Positions 1 to 8,495 of a stretch of DNA of 64,000 nucleotides are shown one piece after another. Every line of letters begins with the position of its first letter. Position 1 is the stretch's first letter. Source of the stretch: Virgibacillus sp. 7505 (GTDB lineage Bacteria > Bacillota > Bacilli > Bacillales > Amphibacillaceae); NCBI RefSeq assembly GCF_002272135.1, contig NZ_NPBF01000018.1:248001-312000 (forward strand). The letters run 5' to 3'. The notes beneath the pieces were generated by a model that did not search any database, had not been told where the DNA came from, and saw only the letters and a list, made by a program, of their open reading frames with translations. A program made the position numbers and the translations under genes.

Positions 1-1003
1 AACTGGTGATCCCGGACCATGGCCATTGATCATATATTCGATCTTATTCTTCGGAATTACTTGTTTCTTTTCTTTGAAACCAGCCAAGATTGTCGATATA
101 GTCGGTAAATACTTGACACCTGCTTTGCTCATTGCCATAGCAGTATTGATCATTACTGTACTTGTCAACCCGATAGGCAGTCCTCAGGAACCAACGGAAG
201 CGTACAGCAGCAACGCTTTCTTCAAAGGATTCCAGGAAGGCTACTTGACAATGGATACATTGGCAGCGTTCGTCTTTGGTATCATAGTCATCAATTCCGT
301 GAAAAATATCGGAGTCACCGATCGTAAAGCAATTCTCGGATTTACATGGAAAGCCGGCTTAATAGCAGCAGCACTTCTTGCTTTGATCTACACTTCCATT
401 TCCTACCTTGGTGCAACCAGTGTAGCTGGAATTGGCTTACTGGATAACGGCGGTGCCGTACTGGCGGGAGTTTCTGAAGTGTACTATGGAAGACTTGGTA
501 ATGTTTTGCTTGGATTGATTGTACTAGGCGCCTGTTTGACGACAAGTATCGGTTTGGTTACTGCTTGCAGCAGTTACTTCAGCCGTCTGCTTCCTAAAGT
601 TTCTTATTCAGTTATCGCTATAGTACTTTCTCTATTTAGTACAGTCGTTGCAAATGCTGGTTTGGCTAACATCATCACCTTCAGCGTACCAGTTTTGACT
701 ATCATTTATCCGCTGGCAATCGTCTTGATCTTCCTGACTTTCCTGCATGATGCTTTTGCTGGAAGCAGAGCTGTTTACTTAATCAGTTTGCTTTTCACTT
801 TCGCTGTCAGCTTGATGGAAGGATTGAATGCTGCGAAACTTCCTATACCAGGAGTACAGAACTTCCTAACAGATAATCTGCCAATGTACAGTCTTGGTCT
901 TGGCTGGTTAATACCAGCAATTGTTGGAGCACTTATCGGGTACGTGATTTACCTAGTCACTAAACCAAGTCAAAATGAAATCAGAAAAGCGGATGCAAGA
1001 TAA
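1..1003 (+). CDS. brnQ: Branched-chain amino acid transport carrier protein (partial, 5' end outside window)
   Basis: This is the C-terminal three quarters of a BrnQ/BraB-type carrier, an integral membrane protein that imports leucine, isoleucine and valine by sodium or proton symport. The frame is open to the left edge, and the first in-frame TTG at 26 lies within conserved membrane sequence, so it is not the true start. About 334 residues are visible against roughly 440 in the family. They contain about eight hydrophobic segments, a GKYLTPALL stretch near the start and a short charged C-terminus. The gene ends just before a strong hairpin terminator. The family assignment is firm; which branched-chain amino acid is preferred cannot be told. 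Confidence 0.88.
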   Translation, partial: TGDPGPWPLIIYSILFFGITCFFSLKPAKIVDIVGKYLTPALLIAIAVLIITVLVNPIGSPQEPTEAYSSNAFFKGFQEGYLTMDTLAAFVFGIIVINSVKNIGVTDRKAILGFTWKAGLIAAALLALIYTSISYLGATSVAGIGLLDNGGAVLAGVSEVYYGRLGNVLLGLIVLGACLTTSIGLVTACSSYFSRLLPKVSYSVIAIVLSLFSTVVANAGLANIITFSVPVLTIIYPLAIVLIFLTFLHDAFAGSRAVYLISLLFTFAVSLMEGLNAAKLPIPGVQNFLTDNLPMYSLGLGWLIPAIVGALIGYVIYLVTKPSQNEIRKADAR

Positions 1004-1040
1004 TATGACATTGCATCAGTAAGAATGGAATAAATGAAAA

Positions 1041-1071
1041 CCGCCTGGAACTTATCCAGGCGGTTTTTTTG
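1041..1071. terminator. Intrinsic terminator between brnQ and the HD-GYP gene
   Basis: A 9-bp GC-rich stem (CCGCCTGGA paired with TCCAGGCGG, 5-nt loop) is followed by eight T on the plus strand. It ends brnQ. A shorter T-run on the other side means it could also stop the convergent minus-strand gene. Confidence 0.9.
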
Positions 1072-1075
1072 ACTA

Positions 1076-2203
1076 TTACATATCATCTGTATTTGGGAAT
1101 AATCGAAGATCATAAGAACAATTTTCAAGAATCTCGATAAATATATCGACGATATCCGTATCGAAAAGACTGCCTTTGCAGCGAATCAATTCAGCTGCGG
1201 CATCCCGGACTGACATACCTTCACTGTATGTGCGATCAGTAGTCATTGCGTCAAACGCATCTGCCACGCCGACGATGCGGGCAAATAAAGGTATCTCTTC
1301 CCCTTTTAACTGCTTTGGATATCCGCTGCCATCCATCCTTTCATGATGGAGCATCGCTGTATCAATCGATTTCTGAAAGAAGCGGTTCGGCTGGATGGCG
1401 GACAGTATACGGGCACCTATTTCGGTATGCGTCTTCATAAGCTCGTACTCGCTTTCGGTAAGTCCAGTTGACTTCCGCAGAATTCGATCTTCAATACCGA
1501 TTTTCCCTATATCGTGTAAGATAGCAGCCTGGTATAGCTCGAAGCACATTTGGTCATCGAGCTTCATTCTTTTTCCGATCAGCCAGGCATAGCGGGCTAC
1601 TCTCTCTGAATGTCCTTTTGTAAGCGGGTCACGCGCATCCAGTGCTTCTGCAAGCATACGAATCATACTGACAAACATCTTATACAGTTCATCGTACATT
1701 TGACTGTTATACATAGCTAAGGCTGACTGCTCCGCCAATATCACAGCAAGCTCCCTGTCTCGAGTATCGAAGTGGCTTCCGTTTTCTTTATCCATGAGTT
1801 GAATGGCACCTAAAACTTGCCCTTTTGCCTGAAGTGGAACAGTAAGTATGGTGGTAGCAAGGCTGGGATATGCTACAGAGCTGTCGATAACACTTTCCGT
1901 ATCTGTTATCAATTCTGCCTTGCCAGTCATCATCACTTTTCCAACGATGCCTTCCCCATCTGATAAGGTTTGCTTTGGCAATGAATCAATCGGAATTCCG
2001 TAAGACGCTTTTGCCACTATCAGGTTCTTCTCTTTTTCAAGCACCCATAATAATGCCCCTTTTGCTTCCGAGATCATTACCATTTGATCGAGTATCCCCT
2101 GAGAAATATCTTGCAAATCGATTGCAGCATTCAATTCTTTAAGGGCTCCTAGCAGTTTTGATAATTCTTTCACTTTTGACTCAAGCTTCGTAATAGTTGT
2201 CAA
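1076..2203 (-). CDS. GAF domain plus HD-GYP domain phosphohydrolase
   Basis: This is a 375-residue cytoplasmic protein. An N-terminal coiled-coil-like stretch leads into a GAF sensor domain (roughly residues 25-165), then an HD-GYP domain (roughly 185-370). The metal-binding HDIGK, the second HH pair and the SGYP signature are all visible, so the catalytic set looks complete. HD-GYP proteins usually hydrolyse cyclic di-GMP, and the GAF domain would gate this by binding a small ligand, but neither ligand nor substrate can be read from sequence. The start is TTG, chosen because GAGGAAG lies five bases upstream. It is convergent with brnQ and monocistronic. No GGDEF partner is encoded nearby. 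Confidence 0.85.
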   Translation of the reverse strand: MTTITKLESKVKELSKLLGALKELNAAIDLQDISQGILDQMVMISEAKGALLWVLEKEKNLIVAKASYGIPIDSLPKQTLSDGEGIVGKVMMTGKAELITDTESVIDSSVAYPSLATTILTVPLQAKGQVLGAIQLMDKENGSHFDTRDRELAVILAEQSALAMYNSQMYDELYKMFVSMIRMLAEALDARDPLTKGHSERVARYAWLIGKRMKLDDQMCFELYQAAILHDIGKIGIEDRILRKSTGLTESEYELMKTHTEIGARILSAIQPNRFFQKSIDTAMLHHERMDGSGYPKQLKGEEIPLFARIVGVADAFDAMTTDRTYSEGMSVRDAAAELIRCKGSLFDTDIVDIFIEILENCSYDLRLFPNTDDM

Positions 2204-2442
2204 AACGCTTCCTCATTTCCCCGAACTCATACTTCCGACATGGTACGTTCTTCCTGATATCCCGTATTTTTAAGTATAAGCGAACAACTGGTTAATTAGA
2301 AGCCGTTTTCCTATTAAGCTGAAGCTTTAATCAATAAAATTCTAAGTCCTCTCTATGTTGAATTCGTGCAAGGTGCTGACTTAGGACAATCTTTTCCATT
2401 TATGCTAGGCTGAAAATATAGAATTGGAAAGGAGAGTATAGA

Positions 2443-3285
2443 ATGCAAAATCATATCCCTACCAAGAAACTGCACGATGGCACGACTCTTCCTGCTGTAG
2501 GCTTTGGTACATACAGCTTGAAAGGCAGTGGAGGTGTTCAGGCCATCCGCAGCGCTATCGATGCAGGCTATCGCTTATTGGACACGGCTTATAATTATGA
2601 AAATGAGGCAACTGTCGGACAGGCTATCAAGCAGCACGGTATTTCGCGTGATGAGATTTTGGTCACCTCCAAACTTCCAGGTCGGTATCATCAGCATGAT
2701 AATGCGATTACGACGATACAGGAATCCCTTTACCGTGCAGGTCTCGATTATTATGACCTCTATCTGATTCATTGGCCGAACCCAAAACAAAATCATTATG
2801 TAGAAGCATGGCAGGCCTTGCTTGATGCTCGTAAATGGGGCTTGATCCGTTCTATCGGTGTTTGCAATTTCCTGCCGGAGCATTTAGAGAGACTTAAGGC
2901 AGAAACAGGGGAACTACCTGTTATCAATCAAATCGAACTGCATCCATTCTTCAACCAAGAGAAACAAAGACAATACCATGAAGAAAATGGCATCGTAACA
3001 GAATCATGGAGTCCGCTCGGCAGAAAAACGAATCTGCTGGAGCATTCATTGCTTGCTGAAATCGCCCAGAATCATGGCAGAAGTGTCTCACAGATTGTAC
3101 TTCGCTGGCATTATCAGCTGGGAAGCATCGCTATACCTAAATCTGCTACCCCTAGCCGCCAGGTAGAGAATCTCGCTATCTTTGATTTTGAATTGGATCA
3201 AGCAGATATGGAGAAGATCAACAGCTTAACAGTTTCAGATGGACGTATCGCTGATCAGGATCCAGCGGTTTACGAAGAATTCTAA
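2443..3285 (+). CDS. Aldo/keto reductase (AKR5-like)
   Basis: This is a 280-residue NADPH-dependent oxidoreductase of the aldo/keto reductase family, related to 2,5-diketo-D-gluconate reductases and Bacillus YtbE-type methylglyoxal reductases. The catalytic tetrad is visible as Asp47, Tyr52, Lys77 and His110, and the C-terminal coenzyme motif PKSATPSR is present. The ATG follows a good GGAAAGGAGAG ribosome-binding site. It is transcribed alone, divergent from the HD-GYP gene across 239 bp. That gap carries a 7-bp inverted repeat (CTAAGTC/GACTTAG at about 2342-2389) of unknown meaning. The likely role is detoxification of reactive aldehydes; the true substrate is unknown. Confidence 0.87.
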   Translation: MQNHIPTKKLHDGTTLPAVGFGTYSLKGSGGVQAIRSAIDAGYRLLDTAYNYENEATVGQAIKQHGISRDEILVTSKLPGRYHQHDNAITTIQESLYRAGLDYYDLYLIHWPNPKQNHYVEAWQALLDARKWGLIRSIGVCNFLPEHLERLKAETGELPVINQIELHPFFNQEKQRQYHEENGIVTESWSPLGRKTNLLEHSLLAEIAQNHGRSVSQIVLRWHYQLGSIAIPKSATPSRQVENLAIFDFELDQADMEKINSLTVSDGRIADQDPAVYEEF

Positions 3286-3321
3286 AAAGAGCGATGTGTG
3301 GAATCCACACATCGCTCTTTT
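3284..3321. terminator. Bidirectional terminator between the aldo/keto reductase and topB
   Basis: A perfect A-rich/T-rich flanked stem (AAAAGAGCGATGTGTG with its complement, 5-nt loop) serves both convergent genes. The topB stop codon begins right at its edge. Confidence 0.9.
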
Positions 3322-5474
3322 TATTTCTTCTCGAATTCCATTTTCCAGCTGTAATAGTCATTGTCTGGATTCTTTTCATAAGAAAGATAAGCCGAGAATT
3401 TCTTCCCGCGTTTGCTTGTCATACCTTTTACATGAGCTGTACCACTTTTCAGAAGTGCTTTCACCATCGTCTTGGTTGGCTTCTTCCGCACTGCTGAAAG
3501 GAACTTATCATTCTTCCAAATGATGTAGCTGCATGTTTTCTTATAGTTTTTACAACCAAACCCTTTATACCCTTCTACAACATCACCGCCGCAAGCTGGG
3601 CACTTGCCGAGAACTTCATGGGTGATTGTTTGCTTCTCAATAGTCCGGATCGGTGCTGCTTCGTCTTGTTTCATTGTCTGCACTGCATCCTTCGTAAAGG
3701 AGAAAATCATCTCCAGAAAATCTTCCCGGCCGACTTTCGCATCCTCTATATCAGCTAGCGTCTTCTCGAGTCGTCCGGTAAAGTTCAAATCGAACAAAGG
3801 CTTAACCGGAAACATTTCAACCAGCTTCTTGCCGGTATCGGTTACGTGCAGTTCTTTACCTTTATTGCTAATATAGTGAATGTCTTTCAGCTTCTTGATT
3901 GTTTCTGCCCTTGTTGCTGCTGTCCCGATACTGAAACCGCGCAGCACTTCGACGACATCCTCTTCATCCTGTTTTCCTTTACCGCATGTTTCCATAACTC
4001 GCAACAACGTTCTTTCCGTATGAGGCTTCGGCGGCTGCGTCATATGGGAAGTGACGGTTGTTTCCCATGTGTCCACCAGCATGCCTTCCTGGACATCCGG
4101 CAGCAAGGTTTCCTTTGTTTGCTGCTTCTCGACCTTCTTCCAGCCATCTACAAGCTGAATACGGCCTTTTGAGATAAAACTGCCAGGTAGAGAGACATCA
4201 GCAATGATGGTTTCTAAAGTCGTCTCCTCATACACTGCGACAGGCATGAATTGCATGATAAATCGATTTTTAACCGCATTGTATACAAGCTCCTGATCAG
4301 GCGTAAGTCTCTTAGGCAGAACATATGTCGGTATGATAGCACTATGGCTGGATACCTTGCTATTATTGAACACCCGTTTCGAACGGCTGAATTTGATTTC
4401 CGATTCATATGGCAAACCTGCTGCTACTTTCTTCAATACGCCAGCAGCCTTGGATACCAGGCTTTCCTCCAAAGCTGTACTGGATGTCCGAGGGTACGTT
4501 ATATACTTCTTCTCATATAGCGTTTGCGCCACTTTCAGCACCTTATCAGATGTCCATCCGCTGTATCTTGCTGTCATATATCCTTGCAAACCAGAGAGGT
4601 TAAACAGAGGCGGACAGAATTCCTTTTTCTCTTCCGTCTGTTTGTCCTTGATCTGTCCTTGTTTGCCTTGAATGCGCTGCGGGATATCCTGCAGCGGATC
4701 CCTCTCCTTGAACTTGTCCGTCTTCCCTTCCTTGTAAACACCTTCGTAGAATTTCTTGTCAGGTGTTCGGAAAGTTGCAAGCAACTTGAAATAAGGCTCT
4801 GGTTTGAACTCACTGATTTCCTTGTCACGATCATAGATGATTTTCAATGTCGGCAGCAGTACACGCCCGATATTTAAAACCTGTCCGCGGCCGCTCTGAT
4901 AACGAAGTGTCGCTACCGAGGTAAGGTTGATTCCGATAACCCAATCAGCCCACTGACGGCCGATTCCAGCATCATAAAGTGGTCTGAGCTCTGTGTTCGG
5001 CCGGAGTGATTGTAGACCGCGAAGTACTTCCTGTTCGGTCCATTCATTCAACAGCAGCCGGTAAACGGGCTTGTCCGGTTTGATATAGTTGATGATGCTG
5101 TCACCAATCAGTTGCCCTTCCCGGTCGTAGTCACATGCGGATACAATTTTCTCTACATCTCTTCTTTGCATGAGACGCTTTACGATTGCTATCTGCTTCT
5201 TCGCACCAGGGTCGGCAACGTCACGATTGCGCGGACTCGATTTGATTTTATATTGGAAAGCATCTGGTACAAATGGAAAATTATCCAGTTTCCATCTGGC
5301 CATAGCAGCGTCATAGTCTTTCGCATCAAACAGCTGCAGCAAATGACCGAATGCCCATGTGATGATATAACCAGGCCCCTCGTAAAACCCATCCTGTTTA
5401 GTTTTTATTTTCAATGCATCGGCGATATTCTTCGCAACCGAGGGCTTTTCCGCCAATATAACTATCATACTCAT
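3321..5474 (-). CDS. topB: DNA topoisomerase III
   Basis: This is a 717-residue type IA topoisomerase, close to the usual Bacillus length of about 725. It relaxes negative supercoils and decatenates DNA through a transient 5'-phosphotyrosine link. The Toprim domain is N-terminal (AEKPSVAKNIADAL, then the acidic SACDYDREGQ motif near residue 105). The catalytic tyrosine lies in YITYPRTSS near residue 310. A C-terminal zinc-ribbon-like segment (CPACGG...CKNYKKTC) is near residue 630. The start is ATG with AAAGGAG 12 bases upstream; a second ATG two codons in is possible. It is monocistronic and convergent with the aldo/keto reductase gene. Confidence 0.96.
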   Translation of the reverse strand: MSMIVILAEKPSVAKNIADALKIKTKQDGFYEGPGYIITWAFGHLLQLFDAKDYDAAMARWKLDNFPFVPDAFQYKIKSSPRNRDVADPGAKKQIAIVKRLMQRRDVEKIVSACDYDREGQLIGDSIINYIKPDKPVYRLLLNEWTEQEVLRGLQSLRPNTELRPLYDAGIGRQWADWVIGINLTSVATLRYQSGRGQVLNIGRVLLPTLKIIYDRDKEISEFKPEPYFKLLATFRTPDKKFYEGVYKEGKTDKFKERDPLQDIPQRIQGKQGQIKDKQTEEKKEFCPPLFNLSGLQGYMTARYSGWTSDKVLKVAQTLYEKKYITYPRTSSTALEESLVSKAAGVLKKVAAGLPYESEIKFSRSKRVFNNSKVSSHSAIIPTYVLPKRLTPDQELVYNAVKNRFIMQFMPVAVYEETTLETIIADVSLPGSFISKGRIQLVDGWKKVEKQQTKETLLPDVQEGMLVDTWETTVTSHMTQPPKPHTERTLLRVMETCGKGKQDEEDVVEVLRGFSIGTAATRAETIKKLKDIHYISNKGKELHVTDTGKKLVEMFPVKPLFDLNFTGRLEKTLADIEDAKVGREDFLEMIFSFTKDAVQTMKQDEAAPIRTIEKQTITHEVLGKCPACGGDVVEGYKGFGCKNYKKTCSYIIWKNDKFLSAVRKKPTKTMVKALLKSGTAHVKGMTSKRGKKFSAYLSYEKNPDNDYYSWKMEFEKK

Positions 5475-5526
5475 ATATAGATAAAACTCCTTTAATCTAT
5501 CAAGCTCATAACTTCTATTCTAACAT

Positions 5527-5563
5527 AAAAAAGCACTGACTCTTTCTTTTGAGTCAGTGCTTT
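5527..5563 (-). terminator. Terminator of the CBS-domain gene
   Basis: A 13-bp stem (AAAGCACTGACTC and complement, 8-nt loop) has a T-run on the minus strand, immediately after the CBS-protein stop codon. Confidence 0.88.
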
Positions 5564-5567
5564 ACCA

Positions 5568-6029
5568 TCAAAGAGCGTTCAGTAAGTTAGAATGAATCGT
5601 ACGCAGAACATCACCGCGGCTGATTACCCCAACAACTTGCTTTTGGTCATTCAGAACCGGTATCTTTTTAAACCGGTGTTTTGCCAGAATGTTCACGACT
5701 TCTTCCATTTCGTCCTCTTCATGGACGGTGACGATTCCTCGTTTTTTAGCAAGATTCAATATAGGATGATCTTTTAATTCATCAACAATTTTATCTATTT
5801 TCTCTGCTTTAAAGCTTACAGTCAACAAATAGTTGAAGACGACTGTATCCTTCGGCTGAATCCCCCGCAGAATATCTCCGTCACTGACGACGCCTACAAT
5901 ACGCCGGTCTTTATCCAGTATCGGCATTCCGCTGATCCGCCGGTTAACAAACGTCTCTAAAACCTGCTTGACCGTATCGTTTTCGCCCGCTGCTATTACA
6001 TCTGTTATCATGAAGTCTTTTGCTTTCAT
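5568..6029 (-). CDS. CBS-domain pair protein
   Basis: This 153-residue protein is made of two CBS motifs (about residues 1-60 and 88-148), each with the typical GMPILD/KIPVLN core and a GVVSDGD or GVISRGD turn. Stand-alone CBS pairs bind adenosyl nucleotides such as AMP, ATP or cyclic di-AMP and regulate partners. No catalytic domain or DNA-binding motif is fused here. The ATG has AAGGAAGG upstream. It is monocistronic with its own terminator, so the neighbours give no hint of the partner. Confidence 0.85.
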   Translation of the reverse strand: MKAKDFMITDVIAAGENDTVKQVLETFVNRRISGMPILDKDRRIVGVVSDGDILRGIQPKDTVVFNYLLTVSFKAEKIDKIVDELKDHPILNLAKKRGIVTVHEEDEMEEVVNILAKHRFKKIPVLNDQKQVVGVISRGDVLRTIHSNLLNAL

Positions 6030-6098
6030 AAAAAAGCCTTCCTTCTGTATGGGATGAATGCTACATCTTTATTATACGCTTACCTGACGAAATCTGCT

Positions 6099-6131
6099 AA
6101 AAAAAAGACATCTGCTACATAAGCAGATGTC
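6099..6131 (-). terminator. Terminator of the ring-cleavage dioxygenase gene
   Basis: A 10-bp stem (GACATCTGCT and complement, 5-nt loop) is followed by eight T on the minus strand, seven bases past the stop codon of the mhqO-like gene. Confidence 0.88.
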
Positions 6132-6137
6132 GGTTTA

Positions 6138-7115
6138 TCATTCTTTTTCAAGCTGTTTTGTGCTGCGTACAGTATCGATCGGACGGACAAGCTTTTCGAT
6201 TTGGTCACGTTTTGGCTCCAAAAATGGCGGCAAGGAAAGTTTTTCTCCTAGCGTTTCATATGGTTCATCACCCATGAAACCAGGACCGTCAGTCGCAAAT
6301 TCGAATAAAATCCCTGGTGCTACTCTGGAATACAGCGATTCGAAGAAGTGTCGATCCACATATCCGGAAGTTTGGAATTGGAAGCTATGCATCCGTTCAA
6401 TCCATTCCTCTAATACTGCTCGATCCTCGACACGGAAAGCAGCATGGTGAACTGTGCCAAATCCTTGTCTTCCGTCTGGCAGAATTGTATTGTGCTCAAG
6501 AACGATACTTGCACCATTACCGCCTTCTCCTACTTCATACAAATAGTAGGACCCTTCCTGGGCAACTGGACGGAAAACAAGTACTTTTTCGAGCATTTCC
6601 TTGAAATAATCAATATGTGCCGTCCTGACAAAAATCGGACCGAGCCCTGTGATAGCAAACTCCAAAGGTACAGGACCGTTCTGCCATGGTGTTCCAGAAG
6701 CCACACCTTCATCATTTTCATCGCTGATCAGCTGATATTGCTGTTCGTCGAAATCTTCGAAAGATAAAGTCTTGGTTCCAAACTGCTCTTTGATACCATG
6801 ATGCTTTACTTCTAGACGATCGAATCGTTTTACCCAATAATCCAGGGCAGCATCGGATGGCACGCGGAATGAAGTTTTGTAAATTTCATTCGTGCCATGT
6901 GTACCCTTCGGTATGCCAGGGAAATCGAAGAACGTCATATCTGTTCCTGCGCTGCCTTTGTCATCCGCGAAAAACAGATGATATGTTTGGATATCATCTT
7001 GGTTCACTGTTTTCTTAACAAGACGCATGCCAAGTACATACGTGAAGAATTCATAGTTTTTTTCTGCACTGCTCGTAATTGCCGTTACATGGTGAATACC
7101 TTTTAAATGATTCAT
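6138..7115 (-). CDS. mhqO: Ring-cleaving dioxygenase of the MhqO/MhqA type (VOC superfamily)
   Basis: This 325-residue protein has two vicinal-oxygen-chelate halves. The N-terminal GIHHVTAITSS and the later GTVHHAAFRVED are the metal-binding histidine strands, and a third acidic ligand is likely in GILFEFATDG. The family covers the thiol-dependent and quinone-induced MhqA, MhqE and MhqO proteins of Bacillus, thought to open hydroquinone rings. The start is placed at the ATG at 7115 because GGAG sits eight bases upstream; a GTG three codons earlier overlaps that site. An MhqR-like operator right behind a strong promoter supports quinone-inducible repression. mhqR itself is not in the window, and the exact paralogue (MhqA, E or O) is uncertain. 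Confidence 0.86.
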   Translation of the reverse strand: MNHLKGIHHVTAITSSAEKNYEFFTYVLGMRLVKKTVNQDDIQTYHLFFADDKGSAGTDMTFFDFPGIPKGTHGTNEIYKTSFRVPSDAALDYWVKRFDRLEVKHHGIKEQFGTKTLSFEDFDEQQYQLISDENDEGVASGTPWQNGPVPLEFAITGLGPIFVRTAHIDYFKEMLEKVLVFRPVAQEGSYYLYEVGEGGNGASIVLEHNTILPDGRQGFGTVHHAAFRVEDRAVLEEWIERMHSFQFQTSGYVDRHFFESLYSRVAPGILFEFATDGPGFMGDEPYETLGEKLSLPPFLEPKRDQIEKLVRPIDTVRSTKQLEKE

Positions 7116-7143
7116 CTTTATCACTCCAGCCTGATGATGGAAT

Positions 7144-7161
7144 TACCTCGAATTCGAGATA
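7144..7161. promoter_or_regulatory. MhqR-type operator
   Basis: The 18-bp near-perfect palindrome reads TATCTCGAATTCGAGGTA on the minus strand, one base off the Bacillus subtilis MhqR consensus (TATCTCGAATTCGAGATA, from memory). It starts six bases after the -10 of the dioxygenase promoter and so covers the transcription start. Confidence 0.85.
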
Positions 7162-7166
7162 AATAC

Positions 7167-7195
7167 ATTATGACGTACTCTCTCTGTGATGTCAA
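7167..7195 (-). promoter_or_regulatory. SigA promoter of the ring-cleavage dioxygenase gene
   Basis: TTGACA (7190-7195) and CATAAT (7167-7172) on the minus strand are separated by exactly 17 bases, directly upstream of the MhqR-type operator. Confidence 0.8.
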
Positions 7196-7368
7196 ATGGA
7201 TAGAAATCAAAGAAAAGCCTTCATATACTTCAATTACATCAATTCATTTCAATTTTTGGCTTAATTGAAGTTATTTTGTATTTTTATTAATTTTTCTTTT
7301 TTTGCTTCTTCGGCTCCTACGGTCGTTTTCGACGGCATTTCACTTTTCTTTCAATTTCTATCCAAAAC

Positions 7369-7406
7369 AATAGAGGTTATTCTTTCCGATCAGAATAACC
7401 TCTATT
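7369..7406. terminator. Terminator of the padR-DUF2812 operon
   Basis: A 15-bp perfect stem (AATAGAGGTTATTCT and complement, 8-nt loop) lies two bases past the DUF2812 stop codon. T-rich sequence lies on both sides. Confidence 0.85.
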
Positions 7407-7407
7407 T

Positions 7408-7929
7408 CTATATTAAAATCTCTTTTAGCTTCTTTGCTTTTCTTCTTAGCATATAAACACCAAAAATACCTATTATAGCTATTGGAGCAATGGTTCCCCC
7501 TATCCAGAAAGGTATATGGCTTGGATTCGTAATTGCCGGCAACCAGAAAGATAGCACATGCATTGCAAGAATAAATAAAAGATAATTAGATAAACGTATG
7601 TATTTAGCAGCTCTTGAATGGACATCTGTAAAAATCTCTAATTTATCTGTTCCATCATCCTTTTTGCAGAAATAGTACCAGCCTCCAAAAGAACTGACCA
7701 TATGCCATCCATCCATTTCGAATAAATCGAAATAACTTTTGTCAGGAATGCCTAGTCTGTAATCCAGCTGATAAACTAGTTTCAAAGGTGCTGCAGCTTT
7801 AAAGGTGTACGTGAACCATCTGTATTGTTCAAGCACCCAGCCTTCCTGTGCCATTTGCTGGAGCCAAACCTCTTCTTTCTGGTCTTCCCATGCCCAAAAT
7901 ATTTTTCTTACCTTCTTTCTCTCTGTCAT
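7408..7929 (-). CDS. DUF2812 domain membrane protein
   Basis: This 173-residue protein has an N-terminal soluble DUF2812 region (about residues 5-110, rich in Trp and Tyr) followed by two membrane helices (about 112-132 and 140-160) and a basic tail. DUF2812 proteins are typically encoded next to PadR regulators and have no established function. The gene overlaps the upstream padR by four bases, and its AGGAGG ribosome-binding site lies inside the padR 3' end, so the two are translationally coupled. It is probably the regulated effector of the PadR protein; membrane stress or antimicrobial response is a guess from family context. Confidence 0.82.
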   Translation of the reverse strand: MTERKKVRKIFWAWEDQKEEVWLQQMAQEGWVLEQYRWFTYTFKAAAPLKLVYQLDYRLGIPDKSYFDLFEMDGWHMVSSFGGWYYFCKKDDGTDKLEIFTDVHSRAAKYIRLSNYLLFILAMHVLSFWLPAITNPSHIPFWIGGTIAPIAIIGIFGVYMLRRKAKKLKEILI

Positions 7930-8246
7930 ATTTCTCCTCCTAACTGTTTTTCGCTGATTTCAACAAGCTTGCGAAGCCGCTCATATTCAGCGAATAATAA
8001 CCTTCTGCCGTTATCCGTCAGCTGATAAGACTTTCTAGTATCCTTCTGCTCCACTTGTGTGATCAACCGAAGCTTCTCTAATTTGCGGAGCGCTCCATAA
8101 AGTGTCCCTGGGCCAAGCTTCACTAACCCCTCACTGATAACTTCCACCTCTTTCATTATGCCGTAGCCATGCAGCGGCTGCCGCAGCACCATTAAAATGT
8201 AGTAGGTGGTATGCGTTAAAGGCAGTAGTTCCTCTGTTTTCTTCAA
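7926..8246 (-). CDS. PadR family transcriptional regulator
   Basis: This 106-residue winged-helix repressor is the short form, with a C-terminal dimerisation helix from about residue 85. The HGYGIMKEVE and GTLYGALRKLEKLRLI segments are characteristic of PadR. The start is TTG, chosen because AAAGGAGG lies eight bases upstream. It is the first gene of a two-gene operon with the DUF2812 protein. A 38-bp palindrome sits immediately upstream of the ribosome-binding site, which makes autoregulation very likely. The inducing signal is unknown. Confidence 0.9.
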   Translation of the reverse strand: MKKTEELLPLTHTTYYILMVLRQPLHGYGIMKEVEVISEGLVKLGPGTLYGALRKLEKLRLITQVEQKDTRKSYQLTDNGRRLLFAEYERLRKLVEISEKQLGGEI

Positions 8247-8263
8247 TTGTTATACCTCCTTTG

Positions 8264-8301
8264 TTATATCGACATGCGATATATATCGTGTGTCGATATA
8301 A
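8264..8301. promoter_or_regulatory. 38-bp palindrome, probable PadR operator
   Basis: The dyad has outer arms TTATATCGACA/TGTCGATATAA and a central CGATATATATCG. Only two symmetric position pairs fail to match. It lies three bases upstream of the padR ribosome-binding site. Confidence 0.8.
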
Positions 8302-8458
8302 TACCATATATTATACATTTCAGGTTATCGATAATTCTTATACCCAAGCTAATATGATGATAAAAAGACTTCAAAGGAAAGTGTGATTTTGAATAGAGTT
8401 ATATATTCGGTACTACTACAAAGTTTCCTTATCGAGAGCTTCCGTCTTCTGCAAAGGA

Positions 8459-8495
8459 CAAAAAAACAAGCGCCAGAACATATGTCCAGGCGCTT
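8459..8495 (-). terminator. Terminator of the zinc-ribbon gene
   Basis: The stem AAGCGCC...GGCGCTT with an imperfect inner stem around ACATATGT is followed on the minus strand by a T-run. It abuts the stop codon. Confidence 0.75.
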
